Shown here: piece by piece, positions 61,367-64,000 of the stretch
Layout of the letters: each line of letters starts with the position of its first letter
How positions within the stretch are numbered: position 1 is the first letter of the stretch
NCBI RefSeq assembly: GCF_043197795.1
Contig: NZ_JBICTU010000011.1
Location: 1-64,000 of the forward strand
Direction: 5' to 3'
From: Sphaerisporangium sp040649355
Lineage (GTDB): Bacteria; Actinomycetota; Actinomycetes; Streptosporangiales; Streptosporangiaceae
DNA: 64,000 nucleotides
Notes under the pieces: generated by a model
The model's database searches: none
Seen by the model: only the letters and a program-made list of their open reading frames with translations
What the model was told of the DNA's origin: nothing
Program-made: the position numbers and the translations under genes

Positions 61367-62767
61367 ATGGGCAACGACGCCAATACCCGCGCGGTGGTGC
61401 TCGGTGGAAGCCTTGCCGGACTGTTCGCGGCCAGAGTGCTCGCCGATGCCTACGACGAAGTGGTCATCGTCGACCGCGACGAGCTGATCGACGTGGAGGG
61501 GCCGCGACGCGGCTGTCCCCAGGGAAAGCACATCAACGGCCTGATGACCCGCGGCCAGATGGCCATGGAGGAGATGTACCCGGGGATCACCACCGAGATC
61601 TTCGAGGACGGCACGCCCCAGGGCGACCTGGCCGGCACCGTCCGCTGGTACGCCCTCGGCAAGCACCTTCGGCAGCAGCCCGCCGGCATGATCTGCGTCG
61701 CCGCCAGCCGGCCGATGCTGGAGAAGCACGTCCGCCAGAGGACGGCGGCCCTCGGCAACGTGGTCTTCCTGGAGCGGCACGACATCCTCGGCCTGGTCGC
61801 CACGCCGGAACGCAGCAAGATCACTGGTGTCCGCGTGCAGAACCTCGACGGTGAGGGCGTCGAGGAGGTCCTCGACGCCGACCTCGTCGTCGACGCCACA
61901 GGCCGCGGCTCCCGCACCCCCATCTGGCTGGAGGACCTCGGCTACCAGCGGGTCGTGGAGGACCGTAAGAAGATCGGCCTCGGCTACGGCACCCAGCACT
62001 ACCGGCTGCGCACCGACCCCTACGACGGCGACCTGTCGATCAACACCATCGCCCACCCCAAGCTGCCGCGTGGCGCGATCTTCACCAAGACGGACGGCGG
62101 CCGCGTCGAGCTCACCGTCTACGGCATCCTCGGTGACCACCCGCCGACCGACCAGCAGGGCTACTACGACTTCGTCAAGTCGCTCGGCATCCCCGAGATC
62201 TACGAGGCCGTCATCGCCGCCGAGCCGCTGGACGAGCCGACCGCGTTCCGCTTCCCGACCACCCTGCGGCGCCGGTACGAGGACATGGACCGCTTCCCCG
62301 ACGGCCTCCTGGTGGTCGGCGACGCCGTGACCTGCTTCAACCCGATCTACGCCGGGGGGATGACGGTGGCGGCGATGTCGGCCCTCGTCATGCGCGGCCA
62401 CCTGCACAGTGGCGCGGCCCCGCAGCCGCTCCAGTACTTCCGCGACCTCGCGCGCGACGTCATCGACCCGCCGTGGGAGGTCACCCACGCCGTCGACCTC
62501 GGCTTCCCCGGCGTCGAGGGCGAGCGCACCTTCGCGGTCCGCATGCGGCAGGTGATGACCAACCTCATCTACCGGGCGGGCACCCGCGACAGCAGGGTCA
62601 CCGCGGCCTACTTCCGCGTCGCCGGCCAGGTGGACCGGCCCGAGACGCTGATGAAGCCGAAGTTCCTCCTGCGCGTGCTGCTGGCGGCGGCGGGCCTGTC
62701 CAAGGTCCGGGAGGCGAAGGGGCACTGGACCTGGACCGGGGAGAAGGCGAAGGTCCCCTCCCTCTGA
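61367..62767 (+). CDS. FAD-dependent epoxidase/halogenase-like oxidoreductase
   Basis: The 466-residue group A/E-type flavoprotein has an N-terminal LGGSLAGLFAARVL FAD motif, the DATGRGSRTPIWLEDLG block near 185 and GDAVTCFNPIYAGGMTVAAM near 320, where the ribityl-phosphate contact lies. It resembles squalene-epoxidase-like and geranylgeranyl-reductase-like enzymes. It lacks an obvious halogenase Trp-rich motif. Epoxidation or hydroxylation of the core is a reasonable idea. A GAGGAGAT site precedes the ATG. Confidence 0.87.
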   Translation: MGNDANTRAVVLGGSLAGLFAARVLADAYDEVVIVDRDELIDVEGPRRGCPQGKHINGLMTRGQMAMEEMYPGITTEIFEDGTPQGDLAGTVRWYALGKHLRQQPAGMICVAASRPMLEKHVRQRTAALGNVVFLERHDILGLVATPERSKITGVRVQNLDGEGVEEVLDADLVVDATGRGSRTPIWLEDLGYQRVVEDRKKIGLGYGTQHYRLRTDPYDGDLSINTIAHPKLPRGAIFTKTDGGRVELTVYGILGDHPPTDQQGYYDFVKSLGIPEIYEAVIAAEPLDEPTAFRFPTTLRRRYEDMDRFPDGLLVVGDAVTCFNPIYAGGMTVAAMSALVMRGHLHSGAAPQPLQYFRDLARDVIDPPWEVTHAVDLGFPGVEGERTFAVRMRQVMTNLIYRAGTRDSRVTAAYFRVAGQVDRPETLMKPKFLLRVLLAAAGLSKVREAKGHWTWTGEKAKVPSL

Positions 62768-62805
62768 AGGTCGTCTCAGGCCGCCGAACCTCGAAGGGAA
62801 CATGA

Positions 62806-64000
62806 GTGACTGAGGCATCTCGTACCCGTGGGTCCCACGCTCGGCGGGCCGTGACATCGCGCGCGCAGGACCGCGCGTGGTTCCTGGACAGGCTGGTCCC
62901 CGGTTCGCCGGCGCACAACCTGTCCAGGGCCTACCTGGTGACCGGCGAGCTGGACCTCTCGGCCCTTTCCGCCGCGTGGCGCGAGGTGACCCGCCGTCAC
63001 GAGATCCTCAGGACCACTCTGGCCGAGGCGGGCGGGCGGCCCGCGCAGGAGATCGCCGCCGTGGGCGGGGCCGCCGTCTCGTTCACCGATCTCGGCACGC
63101 TCGCCCCGCCCGCCGAGCGGTGGTGCGCCGAGCAGGCGGCCACGCCGTTCGACCTGGCGAGGGGGCCGCTCGCCCGGCTGGCCGTCGCGCGCCAGGCCCG
63201 CCTGGAGCGGCGACAGGCACCTTCGGAGCATTCGCAGTCCCTCCCGGAGCATCCGCAGGCCCCTTCGGAGCGGCGGCGGGGCGAGCCGGTTCACGCGGTG
63301 GTGCTCGTGTGCCACCAGGCGGTGGCCGACGAGCGGTCGATGGCGATCCTGGTGGACGAGATCTCCGCCTGCTACGCCGCGCTCGTGGCCGGCAGGCCGG
63401 CCGGGGACGCGCTGCCTGACCCGCGGCGCCAGTACGCCGACCACGCCGTCCGCGAGCGCGACCGGCTGTCCACGCCGGAGTTCCGACGCCTGCTGGACGG
63501 GTGGGCGGAAACGCTGTCGCCGCCCCCGGCACCGCCCGCGCTCCCGGTGGACCGGGCGCGGCCCCCGGGCCCGTCGTCCCACGGCGGCGTCGTGCGCTTC
63601 GAGTGGGACGGGGAACTGGGCGGTGCCCTCGCCGAGCTGTGCCGGGCGGAGGGGACCACGCCGATGGTCGCCCTGCTCGCGGCGTTCCAGTGCCTGCTGG
63701 GCAGGTACGGCCGCGAGGAGCGTCCGGTGGTCGCGGTGCCCGCGCAGGCGCGCCCCGGGCCCGAGTTCGGCGACGTCGTCGGACCCTTCGACAACCTGCT
63801 GATCATGCGCGCCGACCTGTCGGGACGCCCGGCGTTCCGCGAGCTGCTCGGCAGGACGGCGCGGGTGGCGAGGGAGGCCTTCGAGCACCGGGAGCTGCCC
63901 TTCGACGAGCTGGTACGGGCGCTCAACGTGGACCGTGACCCCTACCGGATCCCCATGGGCGACGTCATGTTCGTGTTCGAGGAGTCACCCGAGCCCGGAC
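62806..64000 (+). CDS. Free-standing or NRPS condensation domain, 3' end beyond window
   Basis: 398 codons are visible. The protein starts directly as a condensation domain (AQDRAWFLDRLVPGSPAHNL; WREVTRRHEILRTTLAE) and continues past VVGPFDNLLIMRADLSG and FEHRELPFDELVRALNV to the window edge. The active-site motif, normally HHxxxDG, reads HQAVADE (His170, Gln171, Asp175, Glu176), so the second, catalytic His is replaced. A repetitive insert (SEHSQSLPEHPQAPSERR) precedes it. Enediyne clusters use free-standing enzymes (SgcC5 type) to attach the peripheral acyl unit by ester or amide bond. The GTG start is 38 bp after the previous stop. Confidence 0.85.
   Translation, partial: MTEASRTRGSHARRAVTSRAQDRAWFLDRLVPGSPAHNLSRAYLVTGELDLSALSAAWREVTRRHEILRTTLAEAGGRPAQEIAAVGGAAVSFTDLGTLAPPAERWCAEQAATPFDLARGPLARLAVARQARLERRQAPSEHSQSLPEHPQAPSERRRGEPVHAVVLVCHQAVADERSMAILVDEISACYAALVAGRPAGDALPDPRRQYADHAVRERDRLSTPEFRRLLDGWAETLSPPPAPPALPVDRARPPGPSSHGGVVRFEWDGELGGALAELCRAEGTTPMVALLAAFQCLLGRYGREERPVVAVPAQARPGPEFGDVVGPFDNLLIMRADLSGRPAFRELLGRTARVAREAFEHRELPFDELVRALNVDRDPYRIPMGDVMFVFEESPEPG

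Overview
The window is high-GC actinomycete chromosome. The codon use, the GTG and TTG starts, and the XRE/DUF5753-DUF397 pair, the anti-sigma-type ATPase, the DUF6596 sigma factor and the F420-type luciferase-like enzyme all fit a filamentous actinomycete, probably of the Nonomuraea/Streptosporangium/Actinomadura type. The genus is inference. The centre of the window is an enediyne biosynthetic gene cluster.

Layout. 0-7.5 kb is ordinary flanking sequence: an ECF sigma factor, a ROK regulator, a secreted metallopeptidase, a YbdK-type carboxylate-amine ligase, a flavin monooxygenase and a membrane protein. 7.5-10.7 kb holds two AhpD-like paralogues around an NTF2-like gene, an orphan acyl-CoA carboxylase epsilon subunit and an internally deleted methyltransferase. 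11.1-24.5 kb is the enediyne warhead operon: two DUF1702 proteins, UnbV, UnbU, the iterative PKSE, the hot-dog thioesterase, a flavin reductase and a P450. 24.9-34.7 kb holds an AraC regulator, E8-like and E9-like (GMC oxidoreductase) proteins, an AhpD-domain protein, an E11-like protein, DAHP synthase, prephenate dehydrogenase and a drug/H+ antiporter. 34.9-44.8 kb holds small accessory genes, a solute-binding protein without a signal peptide, a berberine-bridge-type oxidase, a second P450, an F420-type oxidoreductase, a type II thioesterase and a TetR remnant. 44.8-49.5 kb is an island unrelated to the enediyne: an anti-sigma-type ATPase, XRE-DUF397, a chimeric HAD gene and a tiny charged peptide gene translationally coupled to a protein-isoaspartate-type methyltransferase (an imiditide-like RiPP pair). 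49.6-64 kb returns to tailoring genes: an acyltransferase, a flavin monooxygenase, three methyltransferases, an SDR, an FAD epoxidase/halogenase-like enzyme and a condensation domain cut by the window edge. A large secreted glycoside hydrolase sits among them.

How it fits together. PKSE with UnbL/V/U and the E10 thioesterase would make the polyene precursor. The reductase, P450, E8, E9 and E11 homologues are the set associated with nine-membered cores. DAHP synthase and prephenate dehydrogenase would raise tyrosine supply for a peripheral aromatic unit. That unit could be modified by the flavin monooxygenase and methyltransferases and attached by the free-standing condensation enzyme. A recurrent, strand-oriented 16-bp motif (GCA, nine variable bases, then AGATGC-like) lies upstream of transcription units from 9.8 to 61 kb on both sides of the island. 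This suggests one regulon and marks the extent of the cluster. No apoprotein or deoxysugar genes are visible; they may lie beyond the right edge.
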